From Candidatus Rifleibacteriota bacterium (lineage in GTDB: Bacteria > Muiribacteriota > Ozemobacteria > Ozemobacterales > Ozemobacteraceae), in the NCBI GenBank assembly GCA_018818125.1, contig JAHISQ010000142.1:1-49828 (forward strand): 49,828 nucleotides of DNA. The letters are read 5' to 3'. Each line of letters begins with the position of its first letter. Within the stretch, counting starts at the first letter, position 1. Of the stretch, positions 33,542 through 42,152 are shown piece after piece. Under the pieces are notes generated by a model. The model ran no database searches. It was not told where the DNA came from and saw nothing but the letters and a program-made list of their open reading frames with translations. Position numbers and translations under genes: made by a program.

Positions 33542-33655
33542 TTATGAGCCGTAGCGTTCCTTGATGAGGTCGAGAACCATAAAGCCTACGGCTACTGATG
33601 CACGCGAAATAACTACGGCAACACTGATAAGAAATAAGGCGGTGAGTATGGTCAT
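33542..33655 (-). CDS. 37-residue membrane peptide downstream of murC
   Basis: This frame is short but looks real. Reading on the minus strand from ATG at 33653-33655 it encodes 37 residues, starting MTILTALFLISVAVVISRAS, with one hydrophobic segment and a charged end (LDLIKERYGS). It begins 23 nt after the murC stop on the same strand, with a GGA-rich site upstream, and is followed by the terminator. Function unknown. Confidence 0.5.
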   Translation of the reverse strand: MTILTALFLISVAVVISRASVAVGFMVLDLIKERYGS

Positions 33656-33678
33656 GTTGATTTTCCGATCCTTTTCGG

Positions 33679-35094
33679 TCAGACTACGGCTTTTACGGGC
33701 ATGGCCGCAAAGGCTATACTACGTGCTCGCATTGACTCAAGGACTTCAGGGCCAACACGGGTTACGCTGCCTGCGCCCATGGTAAACACCACATCGCCAG
33801 GTTCGACGTAGTCTAGCAGATGCAATTTAACGTCATCGACGTTTTTAACCATCTTTACCTTGCGTCTATGTGGTACCGGCATGTTATCCAGTATTACCCG
33901 GCTGGTGACCCCTGGGATTGGTTTTTCAGAGGCTGCATAAATATCGGTTATGAAAAGTTTGTCGCAGTTGTCGAAACAGCGCCCAAATTCATGCGATAAA
34001 AACAGGGTTCTAGAGAAACGGTGAGGTTGAAAAACTACAACTACGCGGCGCGCTCCCAGTGAAATAGCGGCTTCAAGGGTTGCTTTAATTTCGTTGGGGT
34101 GGTGACCGTAGTCATCGATAAAGGTAACGCCTTCGCATTCACCCTTTTTCTCAAAGCGCCTGCCAGCTCCGCGAAAATGATTGAAACCCTGCTGTATTTC
34201 GCTGAGCGACATTCCAATTTCAGTGCAGAAAGCAATGACCGAAAGGGCATTTAAAACGTTGTGGCGGCCGGGCACTAACAATTCGAAGTGACCATAGTTG
34301 ATTCCTGCAACAGTCAGCTCAAAGCTTGATCCAAATGGCTGATAACAGATGTTCGTGGCCATAAAGTCGGCCGGGGTGTCAACGCCGTAAGTAACTGTGC
34401 GCAGTTTTTCGGGAACGGCCAGATTGCGGGTAAGTGTATCGTCGGCACACATGAACAGCGCGCCGTCGCTTGAGATGTGACTGGCGAAGACTTCAAATGC
34501 CTTGATGATGGCTGTTATGCTGTCATAATGATCAAGGTGGTCGTTGTCGACATTGGTGATCACACCATATTGGGGAAAATATTTTAGAAAAGTTCCATCA
34601 CTTTCGTCTGATTCTGCAACAAACAGTTCTGAGTTGCCCGCAGAAGAATAGCCATTAAGGGCGGCAACATAACCGCCAATAACGCATGTGGGATCTTTGT
34701 CTGTCATTTTTAATACAGTCGCCATCATTGAGCTTACTGTCGTTTTACCGTGGCAACCGGCAACAGCGACGCCACATTTAGAATCCAGAAAGAGTTCGGC
34801 AAGAAGGTCAGACCGATGTAAAACTGCAATGTTACGTTTATGAGCACTTACTAGCTCGGGATTGTCTATTTTGATGGCAGTGGAGACGACTACCCGACCA
34901 GCATCTTTTGGCAGATTACGTGCACTGTGCCCAATGAAAATATCTACTCCACGCGCTTTGAGAGCCTCGGTTCTTTCGCTTTCAGATATATCAGAGCCTG
35001 ATATTCTGTAGCCACGATTGAGGAAAATGTGAGCTAGACCGCTCATTCCAACGCCGCCGATTCCAATGAAGTGAATCTTGCTTTGTTTAATCAT
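33679..35094 (-). CDS. murC: UDP-N-acetylmuramate--L-alanine ligase
   Basis: MurC adds L-Ala to UDP-MurNAc, the first amino-acid step in peptidoglycan stem peptide synthesis, using ATP. The 471-residue protein is the usual length. It has the N-terminal HFIGIGGVGMSGLA nucleotide-binding motif, the ATP loop GCHGKTT (113-119), the TNVDNDHLDHY central motif and FIDDYGHHPNEI, with VVFQPHRFSRT in the C-terminal domain. The ATG at 35094 is used, not the GTG 33 nt upstream; GGAGG lies 14 nt before it, a long but acceptable distance. It is outside the usual dcw cluster, since no other mur gene is nearby. A possible small membrane gene follows. Confidence 0.95.
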   Translation of the reverse strand: MIKQSKIHFIGIGGVGMSGLAHIFLNRGYRISGSDISESERTEALKARGVDIFIGHSARNLPKDAGRVVVSTAIKIDNPELVSAHKRNIAVLHRSDLLAELFLDSKCGVAVAGCHGKTTVSSMMATVLKMTDKDPTCVIGGYVAALNGYSSAGNSELFVAESDESDGTFLKYFPQYGVITNVDNDHLDHYDSITAIIKAFEVFASHISSDGALFMCADDTLTRNLAVPEKLRTVTYGVDTPADFMATNICYQPFGSSFELTVAGINYGHFELLVPGRHNVLNALSVIAFCTEIGMSLSEIQQGFNHFRGAGRRFEKKGECEGVTFIDDYGHHPNEIKATLEAAISLGARRVVVVFQPHRFSRTLFLSHEFGRCFDNCDKLFITDIYAASEKPIPGVTSRVILDNMPVPHRRKVKMVKNVDDVKLHLLDYVEPGDVVFTMGAGSVTRVGPEVLESMRARSIAFAAMPVKAVV

Positions 35095-35277
35095 TTTTAA
35101 ATTCTGCGCCTCCTTGCAATTGCCCACCTCTAAGCGGGTATTTTTCTTAATACTTATCGACAGTTATCTATAAATGTTTAAGAAAAATCTATTCTCAATT
35201 GCAATTCACTGGAATGAATGCTCTGTGCACATGGCGTTAGAAAATAGCACAATTTGATGTCTTTTGCAAGAATGCCC

Positions 35278-35559
35278 TTAGCCTGACTTGCGCTTGAACA
35301 GCAGGCAATGTTCGCCTGAGCTGGAAAAAACAACCATAGAGGGAATTTGCGCCGATTTAAAGCCATGCGATCTACAGCCGTAAGGGGTAGAACCTTCCCA
35401 TGTTATGAAAAAGTGAGCACACTCCCGACAGTTTATGTGTTGTGTGCTCTTCTCAGTGCCCTTTTTTGCCGCCGACGGCAATCTTGTGACAGCCGGTTTT
35501 GACTGGTTGGCAAGGGTGCGCGCAAATTGTTTCCGGGTTATCGGGTCAGGCCATTTCAT
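35278..35559 (-). CDS. small zinc-binding conserved protein
   Basis: The 93-residue protein has a basic N-terminal tail followed by the conserved core CRECAHFFITWEGSTPYGCR, then SHGFKSAQIPSMVV and a last Cys in EHCLLF. The four Cys (CxxC, C, C) probably bind one zinc. I recall this compact family as conserved but uncharacterised in many bacteria. The ATG at 35557-35559 has a weak ribosome site. It lies on the minus strand between murC and the divergent M48 gene; its role may be nucleic-acid related, but that is a guess. Confidence 0.75.
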   Translation of the reverse strand: MKWPDPITRKQFARTLANQSKPAVTRLPSAAKKGTEKSTQHINCRECAHFFITWEGSTPYGCRSHGFKSAQIPSMVVFSSSGEHCLLFKRKSG

Positions 35560-35632
35560 GTGGACAATTTACCACTTTTATCAGAGCTTTTAAATAGTTC
35601 TGATAAATATTTGTTGTTTCATTGACAGGGGC

Positions 35633-36910
35633 ATGATGAGAGAATACATTGACAACATGAGTGCAGATAAAGTCGAAAAGTGTTTCTGGTTGCTTGTCAT
35701 TGCCTGGTGTCTGCTCAGAGTTATATTAATGGGTAGTCAGTATCTGGGTAATTCAGATGTTGAATTTAAAACAGCTGTGTTGCGCTATTTTAGCGAGCAG
35801 GATGTAGTCGTCGGCCGCGAATATGCCATGTATGGTTTCTGGTTCAGGGCTGTTTTTGGGTTTTTGCTGGTGGGCGGGCTGCTCGCAATGCTTAAGGGCG
35901 GTTTTTTTGAGTCGCTCTGGCGCCGCATCGGTTCTTTTGCCGGCGAAGGACTGTTACGCCAGGATCTGCTGTTCATAGTTGTTAGTTTGCTTGTAATTGA
36001 GCTTCTGTCATTTCCGGCCGCCGTATACTTTGGCTTTTGGCGTGAATCTGAGATCGGGTTTGCCAATATCGGCTTTTCAGGTTGGCTTTTGCGCTACGCC
36101 AAATCGTTGGTGATCGGTCTTAGTCTTGAGACTGCTGCAATAATTATTCTTCTCACTGTTATGCGGTGGTTTCCGCAAAGGTGGCAAATTGTTGTGCCGG
36201 GCGTAATGGGGATATTTGCTCTTGCTGTAACCCTCCTGGTTCCTGTGATTATCACGCCGCTGTTTTACAATCAAACATCTCTTGAAAATGGCGAGTTCAG
36301 AACGGGACTGCTTAACATGGCTGAAAAGGCTGGTATGCAGGTCAGTGATGTTTTTGTTATCGACGAAAGTCGTTACTCAAAGCACACCAACGCTTATTTT
36401 ACCGGTGTTGGCAGCCATCGCCGGATTGTCCTTTACGACAATCTCATCAAAAGTCATACTCCTGAAGAAGCTGCATTGATTTTTGCGCACGAAGCAGGGC
36501 ACTGGAAATACAGTCACGTTGCCTGGGGCCTTGGGCTCGGAGTTTTGGGCATGCTCCTCATCGCCTTGCTTTATGGCGCCTTTTATCCGTTAATGGCTCA
36601 GGTCGAATGGTTCGGTTTGAAAGGCGCTGCCAGCGCAGCAAATCTGCCGTTTCTGCTGGTGCTGGTAATGCTTTTGCAGTTGTTTGCTGCGCCAGTCGAG
36701 AGTCAGATCAGTCAGTTCATGGAAAGACAAGCAGACCGGGTCGCTCTTGAGCTTACCGGTCTGCGTGATGTTTACATAAATGCCCAGGTCAGGCTGTCGC
36801 GCGATAATCGTTCTGATCTTTTACCATCGCCGTTGCGCGTTTTCTGGCTGTATTCTCACCCTCCGGCAATTGAACGAATCCGCATGGCCGAAGAGTTTAA
36901 GCCCCTTTAG
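35633..36910 (+). CDS. M48-family (Ste24-type) membrane metalloprotease
   Basis: The 425-residue protein is an integral-membrane zinc protease. The catalytic motif HEAGH is at residues 286-290 and the third ligand lies in ERQADRVALEL (Glu364, Asp368), matching M48 (HExxH plus ExxxD). Several helices precede the motif (~10-30, ~65-85, ~105-130, ~150-175, ~190-215) and two follow it. Relatives act on CAAX proteins in eukaryotes and on membrane protein quality control (HtpX) in bacteria. Start ATG 35633 or 35636, both close behind AGGGG. Its stop TAG overlaps the stop of the convergent gene by 2 nt. Confidence 0.9.
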   Translation: MMREYIDNMSADKVEKCFWLLVIAWCLLRVILMGSQYLGNSDVEFKTAVLRYFSEQDVVVGREYAMYGFWFRAVFGFLLVGGLLAMLKGGFFESLWRRIGSFAGEGLLRQDLLFIVVSLLVIELLSFPAAVYFGFWRESEIGFANIGFSGWLLRYAKSLVIGLSLETAAIIILLTVMRWFPQRWQIVVPGVMGIFALAVTLLVPVIITPLFYNQTSLENGEFRTGLLNMAEKAGMQVSDVFVIDESRYSKHTNAYFTGVGSHRRIVLYDNLIKSHTPEEAALIFAHEAGHWKYSHVAWGLGLGVLGMLLIALLYGAFYPLMAQVEWFGLKGAASAANLPFLLVLVMLLQLFAAPVESQISQFMERQADRVALELTGLRDVYINAQVRLSRDNRSDLLPSPLRVFWLYSHPPAIERIRMAEEFKPL

Positions 36911-38352
36911 ATAACGCTTTCCTGATTGTTCAGCGAGAGAATGAGCTTGTCCAGTCCAAACTCTTTTTTAAAGCGGTTAGAAAAATCAACAATTTTTACG
37001 ACCTGATTGTTGAGATCCCATTTTGAAGTGTTGCCGCAGATTAGCTTGCAAAGCGTTTCATTGCGGGTGACAGGGCCCTTGATTTCGACCTTCTTGAGAT
37101 CCTGAGAGAGTTCGTTGGCACCACTTTCGGTCCATCGCGATGCCAGTTCAGCCTTAGCAGGTTGATCATCAAAGGTCGGCAAAAACAGGCCAATGCTCTG
37201 ATCAAAAAGAATATCGATACTTTGTTCACTGCAAACCTTTGCCAGCGGATGATCGGGGCTGATTTGCAGCAGAAGTTGCCGTTCTGGCTCGCGTTTGCCC
37301 TGAAGCTCTTTGGCAAAGGGTATCTCAAAGCTGATTCTTTCGTGATCCTTGTCGGTGATAAGACTCTCCTGAATCGGGTCGCTGGTAGTGTGGTTGACAC
37401 CAAAAACTATTTTTTCAGGAGCTACTTTCCAGCCGCGCCGGGTTTCGTCAAAATGATCCATCAGGCCGGTTATCGACACGTTCTTGCTTGATATCAGATA
37501 GACTATTTTGTCGCAGTTTTGCACTATCTCTTTTGTGACCTTTGTGTACATTGAGCTCGAATCGACCACGACGTATTCATAATGCTCAAGTATAGTCTGC
37601 ATAAGAGAAAACGTATGGAATTCCTTGAGGCGAATATCTGTAAGACCGTTCTCCTGAGGAAGAATTGTCAGCAGTCCACAAGGCGCTTTAACTACATACT
37701 GTGACAAATCCTTGATTTTTTCGCGGTCAACAAGCTCGTCAATAATGCGTGAACGTTTTTCGATGCCCAAACTTCGGGCGACTCGCTCGTCGCGAAGATT
37801 GGGGTCATAAAGCAGAACATCTTGCCCAAGCTCTTTTTGCATGGCCATCGCGAGATTGCGTGCAAACAGGCTTTTGCCAGATGAAGTGTCGGGCCCAAGG
37901 ACGGCGTAGACATTGTGCATTTTGGTTTGAGCTGCGCCAATATTGGTTCTTGACAGGCGATTGCACAGGGTTTTGATAATGCTCAACGAAACGCCCGGAC
38001 TTGTGTGCAATAGCTTGTGAAAGCTGGTTTTAGTAAGTTTTATCAGTTCGGTCTCGGCGAGGGCGACAGATGAAGCATTGCGTGGTTCCTCGGTCAGCAG
38101 AGCCATTTCGCCAAAATATTCACCAAGTTTGAGATGCGTCAGTATTTTCTTGCCGCCGCGTCCGTCGTCACAATATATCTGCACTATTCCTGACTTGATG
38201 ATATACATCGCATCAGCCTGTTGCCCTTCTTTACAGATGATGGCGTCGCGTACGAATTCAACCACTTCGGCCTGTTGGCTGACGTTTTTAAGTTCCTCTT
38301 CGGGCAGGTCGGCAAAGAGCGATACACCCTTCAAAAAATCAGTCTGAACCAT
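36907..38352 (-). CDS. cyclic-nucleotide-binding domain fused to a MinD/CpaE-like ATPase
   Basis: The 481-residue protein joins a CRP-type cNMP-binding domain (~10-130) to a P-loop domain. The first has LGEYFGEMALLTEEPRNASSVA (78-98), keeping the Glu and Arg used for the cyclic nucleotide phosphate, so binding is plausible. The second has GPDTSSGKS (153-161), a Walker A related to MinD/ParA proteins but without the signature Lys at its start, followed by DVLLYDPNLRDERV and VVVDSSSMYTKVT. No DNA-binding HTH is seen. It may let cAMP or c-di-GMP-type signals control positioning or assembly of a surface complex. The ATG follows GGAGCAAAT. It is divergent from the RlmI-type gene. Confidence 0.82.
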   Translation of the reverse strand: MVQTDFLKGVSLFADLPEEELKNVSQQAEVVEFVRDAIICKEGQQADAMYIIKSGIVQIYCDDGRGGKKILTHLKLGEYFGEMALLTEEPRNASSVALAETELIKLTKTSFHKLLHTSPGVSLSIIKTLCNRLSRTNIGAAQTKMHNVYAVLGPDTSSGKSLFARNLAMAMQKELGQDVLLYDPNLRDERVARSLGIEKRSRIIDELVDREKIKDLSQYVVKAPCGLLTILPQENGLTDIRLKEFHTFSLMQTILEHYEYVVVDSSSMYTKVTKEIVQNCDKIVYLISSKNVSITGLMDHFDETRRGWKVAPEKIVFGVNHTTSDPIQESLITDKDHERISFEIPFAKELQGKREPERQLLLQISPDHPLAKVCSEQSIDILFDQSIGLFLPTFDDQPAKAELASRWTESGANELSQDLKKVEIKGPVTRNETLCKLICGNTSKWDLNNQVVKIVDFSNRFKKEFGLDKLILSLNNQESVI

Positions 38353-38460
38353 ATTTGCTCCTCGATTTTGCTGAAAATCTTATGAGATAATGCTACAAAT
38401 GCAACTGCTGCATGTCAATAGATTAGTTGCAGCAAATCTGATTGTTCCTGATCTTAAAAA

Positions 38461-38489
38461 TTGATAATTCTCAGGTTTTTGCTTAGAAT
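38461..38489 (+). promoter_or_regulatory. sigma70-type promoter of the rlmI-nudix-buk-ptb unit
   Basis: TTGATA (38461-38466) and TAGAAT (38484-38489) are 17 bp apart, 27 nt before the rlmI start. The four genes downstream are closely spaced, so this could serve all of them. Confidence 0.7.
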
Positions 38490-38516
38490 AGGGCAGATAA
38501 TCAAGGGAAGGGTAAT

Positions 38517-39692
38517 ATGCACAGTCACCGTCTCTATTTGAAGAAGAACAAAGAATTTTCGCTGATGAAGGGCCATCCATGGGCTTATGGCGAGGCCTTT
38601 CGCGAAGTGCCTGCGCAGCTGGCAACAGGCGATCTGGTCGAAGTCTACTCGCATCGAGATCAGCTTCTTGGCGTAGGTTACGCCGATATCGATTCGAAGA
38701 TTCTGGTGCGCATGCTGCCACTCGATCGCGGCGAAAAGCTTGAGTCTGGCATTCCCAGACTGGTGCGTCAGGCGATATCCTATCGACTGGAACGATTTAA
38801 ATCACCTGATACTACAGCTTATCGCCTGGTAAATGGCGAGGGCGATGCCATACCAGGTCTTATAATCGACAAGTATGACCAGGCCGTTTCGATGCAGATA
38901 TATTCACTTGGGCTTGAGCCGCACATAAAAGCCATTGTAAAAACCATAAAAGAAGTGTTGCCCGAAACTAAATGGATCTGGCGCCGCAATCAGATTCGTC
39001 TGGCGCGGGCCAATGCCGCTGAACTGGTTTGGGGAAGTAATCTACCTGAAAAAATAGAGTTCAGGGAATATGGTCTTAAATTCAGTGTTGATCTGGTAAA
39101 TGGCCAAAAGACCGGCTTTTTTCTCGATCAGCGCGAGAATCGCCATCTGATCCGTTCTATATCGGCTGGAAAAAGTCTTTTGAACGTGTGCGGATATACC
39201 GGAGCGTTTACGGTTGCCGCTGCCGCTGGCGGTGCAACTCGCACAGTAACTGTAGATATTGCAAAACCTGCGCTGGTTGAGGCAGAAAGAAATCTGAAAA
39301 TAAACGGACTTGGCGCTGCAGCACATCAGCTGGTTTGCGCAGACATGTATGATTACCTGGCCGGCTGTCGTCCGGGCAGCTTTAATCTGGTAGTGCTTGA
39401 TCCTCCTTCGATGGCCAAGAACCGTAAGGATGCAGAGAAGGCCCTGCGCGCCTATCGTCACCTTAATCTGCAGGGCGTCAAGGTTGTTGAGTCGGGAGGC
39501 TACCTGTTCACTGCTTCATGCACCAGCCAGGTAAGTCGCGAAGAATTTGTTGAAACAGTCAGAGATGCCATTGCATCAGCCGGTCGGCGTGCCATGATTG
39601 TGCATGAAGCTTTTCATGCGCCCGATCATCCGATTGCCCTGGCTCACCCAGAAGGGCGCTATCTCAAAGGGCTGTTGCTGAAAATATATTAG
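38517..39692 (+). CDS. rlmI: RlmI-type 23S rRNA (cytosine-C5) methyltransferase
   Basis: The 391-residue protein matches RlmI (m5C1962 of 23S rRNA, SAM-dependent; E. coli is 396). Residues ~1-75 are a PUA RNA-binding domain (LKKNKEFSLMKGHPWAYGEAF). A central region has GEGDAIPGLIIDKYD. The Rossmann domain contains TGFFLDQRENR, LLNVCGYTGAFTVAAAAGGA and LVVLDPPSMAKN, and the catalytic Cys in FTASCTSQV, all expected in this family. AAGGG precedes the ATG. It is the first gene of a row with Nudix, buk and ptb. The exact target base is inferred from family. Confidence 0.92.
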   Translation: MHSHRLYLKKNKEFSLMKGHPWAYGEAFREVPAQLATGDLVEVYSHRDQLLGVGYADIDSKILVRMLPLDRGEKLESGIPRLVRQAISYRLERFKSPDTTAYRLVNGEGDAIPGLIIDKYDQAVSMQIYSLGLEPHIKAIVKTIKEVLPETKWIWRRNQIRLARANAAELVWGSNLPEKIEFREYGLKFSVDLVNGQKTGFFLDQRENRHLIRSISAGKSLLNVCGYTGAFTVAAAAGGATRTVTVDIAKPALVEAERNLKINGLGAAAHQLVCADMYDYLAGCRPGSFNLVVLDPPSMAKNRKDAEKALRAYRHLNLQGVKVVESGGYLFTASCTSQVSREEFVETVRDAIASAGRRAMIVHEAFHAPDHPIALAHPEGRYLKGLLLKIY

Positions 39693-39705
39693 GAAGTAGA
39701 TTGCA

Positions 39706-40137
39706 ATGCCAAAATCTGCCATAAATGTTGCTGCAGCAGTAATTGTTCATGAACGCAAGGTTTTGCTTGCTCGCCGTCGCGGTGGTTATCTCGACAGTCT
39801 CTGGGAGTTCCCAGGCGGCAAGTTTGAAAATGACGAATCGGCTGGCCATGCTGCGCATCGTGAGTTGATCGAAGAACTTGATATAAGAATAGTGCCCGGG
39901 CAGACCCTGTTGGTGCTCGAACATGAATACCCGGACAAGACCGTACGTCTGCACTTTGTAAAATGCCAACTCAGTGACGCACCGGACCAATGCCTGGCAA
40001 AAATGATGACGAATCCCGAAGTCAACTGGTTTGCACCAGACGATTTTCCACTCGGCGAGTTTTGCCCGGCCGATCGCATTGCAGTTGAGCATCTGCCCTG
40101 GAAACAAATAATACCCAGCGAGGAAGGCTATGAATAA
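39706..40137 (+). CDS. Nudix hydrolase, MutT-like
   Basis: The 143-residue enzyme has a complete Nudix box: G38, E44, R52-E53 and E56-E57 in GGKFENDESAGHAAHRELIE. The Gly in the last part of the motif is Asp59. RRRGGYLDSLWEFPGG is the MutT-type approach, so it probably removes 8-oxo-dGTP or another oxidised nucleoside triphosphate. Its 3' end overlaps the butyrate kinase ATG by 8 nt, so the two are translationally coupled. Confidence 0.87.
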   Translation: MPKSAINVAAAVIVHERKVLLARRRGGYLDSLWEFPGGKFENDESAGHAAHRELIEELDIRIVPGQTLLVLEHEYPDKTVRLHFVKCQLSDAPDQCLAKMMTNPEVNWFAPDDFPLGEFCPADRIAVEHLPWKQIIPSEEGYE

Positions 40138-41197
40138 CGATTTGATTCTGGTTATCAACCCCGGGTCGACTTCGACCAAAATTGCCCTTTTTAACGGTCT
40201 TGAGCCCCTCAAGGAAATCGACATTACACACCAGACATCTGAACTGGCAGGTTTTGCCAGCAATCTAGAACAGCTCGATTACAGATTTGCAGCAGTCGAG
40301 AAGGCGCTGATCGACTGGAATTGCAAACCTTCTGATCTTAAAGCGGTCATAGGTCGCGGTGGTCCGCTAAAGCCCTTAAGCGGTGGTGTGTATCATGTTG
40401 GGGAATCACTTATGAAGGACCTGCAAAGTGGTAAGCTGGTTGATCACGCCTCGATACTTGGTGGTCTTATCGCCTGCAGAGTTGCAGAAAGTGCTGATAT
40501 ACCTGCATATATTGCTGACCCGGTTTCGGTTGACGAATTTGACGATATCGCCAGAATAAGTGGCTGGCCTGAATTGCCGCGCTTATCGTTGTCACACACG
40601 CTCAATATTAAGGCTGTAGTGGCCTTGGTCGCTGCCGAAAACGGTAAAAAACCGGAAGAAGTAAATTACATCGTAGCCCATCTTGGTGGTGGGTTTTCGA
40701 TCGCAGCTCATAAAAAAGGGCGTCAGGTTGATGTAAACAATGCCAACGACGCCGGGCCGTTTTCGCCTGAGCGCTGTGGAACGCTGCCGCTGACCGGTTT
40801 GCTTAAAATGGCCTGTAGTGGCAAGTATCAGTTTAATGAGATAAAAAAAATGCTGATAGGCAAGGGTGGGCTGGTTGCGTATCTTGGCACCTCTGACTGC
40901 CGCGAAGTGCTCAAACGCATCGAGGCAGGAGATGAGAAGGCAAAACTGGTTCTTGAAGCCATGGCTTACCAGATTGCCAAAGAAATAGGTGCTATGGCAA
41001 CGGTTTTGAAGGGGCAGGTGGATGCTATTATTTTAACCGGTGGTGTGGCTCATAATTCGAAGGTAGTGCCCTGGATCAAAGAAAGGGTTGAATTTATCGC
41101 ACCAGTGATCGTAAAACCCGGACAAAATGAGCTGAAGGCATTGGCTGCGCACGCGTGCCGCGCTTTGGCAGACGCTTCTGTTGTTAAAGAATACTGA
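40130..41197 (+). CDS. buk: butyrate kinase
   Basis: Buk makes butyrate and ATP from butyryl phosphate and ADP. The 355-residue length fits the family. Motifs are the phosphate loop LVINPGSTSTKIALF (residues ~6-20), GRGGPLKPLSGG, the region around LPRLSLSHTLN, VAHLGGGFSIAAHKKGR and ILTGGVAHN near the end, all as in the acetate/butyrate kinase (ASKHA) fold. The ATG overlaps the Nudix stop, and ptb follows 18 nt later, so the two form the terminal butyrate pathway pair. Other branched short-chain acids may also be accepted. The enzyme is cytoplasmic and typical of fermenting anaerobes. Confidence 0.93.
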   Translation: MNNDLILVINPGSTSTKIALFNGLEPLKEIDITHQTSELAGFASNLEQLDYRFAAVEKALIDWNCKPSDLKAVIGRGGPLKPLSGGVYHVGESLMKDLQSGKLVDHASILGGLIACRVAESADIPAYIADPVSVDEFDDIARISGWPELPRLSLSHTLNIKAVVALVAAENGKKPEEVNYIVAHLGGGFSIAAHKKGRQVDVNNANDAGPFSPERCGTLPLTGLLKMACSGKYQFNEIKKMLIGKGGLVAYLGTSDCREVLKRIEAGDEKAKLVLEAMAYQIAKEIGAMATVLKGQVDAIILTGGVAHNSKVVPWIKERVEFIAPVIVKPGQNELKALAAHACRALADASVVKEY

Positions 41198-41215
41198 GAA
41201 GGAAAGGATTTTGCC

Positions 41216-42103
41216 ATGAATTTTGCAGATGTAGACAGGCTTCTTGGAATGAAACGTGTGCCTTTGGCCGTGTGCATGCCAGAAGATACCGAAACCGTGA
41301 TGGCAGCTTATGAGGCAAGTAATCAGGGGTTTGTCGAGTGTATTTTCGTCGGTAATAAAGACATTATCAGAGGTTATCTTGATAAGATCGCTCCCGGTTT
41401 CAATCCTGAGATAGTTCATTGTGAAACACCAGAAGATGCAGCATTCAAGTCGGTAGAGCTGATAAGGCAAGGCAGAGCCAGCGCTCTGATGAAAGGTTCA
41501 ATCTCGACTCCAACTCTGCTTAAGGCGGTTCTAAATTCAGAAACCGGCATAAAAAAGTCACCTGTGCTGTCACATGTACTGGTATTCGAATGGGAAAACA
41601 GCCTGCGCTTTTTAACAGACGGAGGCATGCTTCCGCAGCCGAGTCTCGAAGAGAAGATTGAAATGATCAACAGCACCAAGGCTTTGGCGCAAAAATTGGG
41701 TGTCGAAGTGCCACGAGTTGCGGTTCTTTCTTCCGTCGAGAAAGTGAACCCCAAAATTCAGAGCACAATGGATGCCGCATTGCTGGCTAAGATGGGAGAA
41801 CGCAAACAATTTGGAAGCGACTGCATCGTTGATGGTCCTCTGGCCCTCGACAATGCTATATCGCTTGAATCGGCACACCACAAAGGGTTGTTTAATGAAG
41901 TGGTTGGCAAAGCAGATATTCTAGTCGCGCCAGATATAGATACAGGCAATATTCTTGGTAAAATTCTGCTTTATTTCGGAAACGTACAGGCCGGTGGTAT
42001 GATTTTAGGTGCTCAGTGTCCGGTCGTATTGCTTTCGCGCTCAGACGACAAGCAGACCCGGATGAATTCAATCAAGCTGGCTTTGGCAGCAGGGAAAATG
42101 TAA
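41216..42103 (+). CDS. ptb: phosphate butyryltransferase
   Basis: Ptb interconverts butyryl-CoA plus phosphate with butyryl phosphate plus CoA, feeding Buk. The 295-residue length and motifs fit (ALMKGSISTPTLLKAVL, RFLTDGGMLPQPSLEEK, VDGPLALDNAISLESAHHKG, DILVAPDIDTGNILGKIL), as in the phosphate acetyl/butyryl transferase family. It is the last gene of the row begun by rlmI, with an AAGGA-type site before its ATG. A hairpin lies just downstream. Confidence 0.93.
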   Translation: MNFADVDRLLGMKRVPLAVCMPEDTETVMAAYEASNQGFVECIFVGNKDIIRGYLDKIAPGFNPEIVHCETPEDAAFKSVELIRQGRASALMKGSISTPTLLKAVLNSETGIKKSPVLSHVLVFEWENSLRFLTDGGMLPQPSLEEKIEMINSTKALAQKLGVEVPRVAVLSSVEKVNPKIQSTMDAALLAKMGERKQFGSDCIVDGPLALDNAISLESAHHKGLFNEVVGKADILVAPDIDTGNILGKILLYFGNVQAGGMILGAQCPVVLLSRSDDKQTRMNSIKLALAAGKM

Positions 42104-42124
42104 ATTGAATTGAGCGTAGCAAGG

Positions 42125-42152
42125 CTGCTGAAAGTTAAAGCGCTTTCAGCAG
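42125..42152. terminator. hairpin between ptb and the convergent CFI-box gene
   Basis: CTGCTGAAAG (42125-42134) pairs with CTTTCAGCAG (42143-42152) around an 8-nt loop, 10 perfect base pairs. It overlaps the 3' end of the minus-strand gene. No clear T run follows on either strand, so termination is uncertain. Confidence 0.35.
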
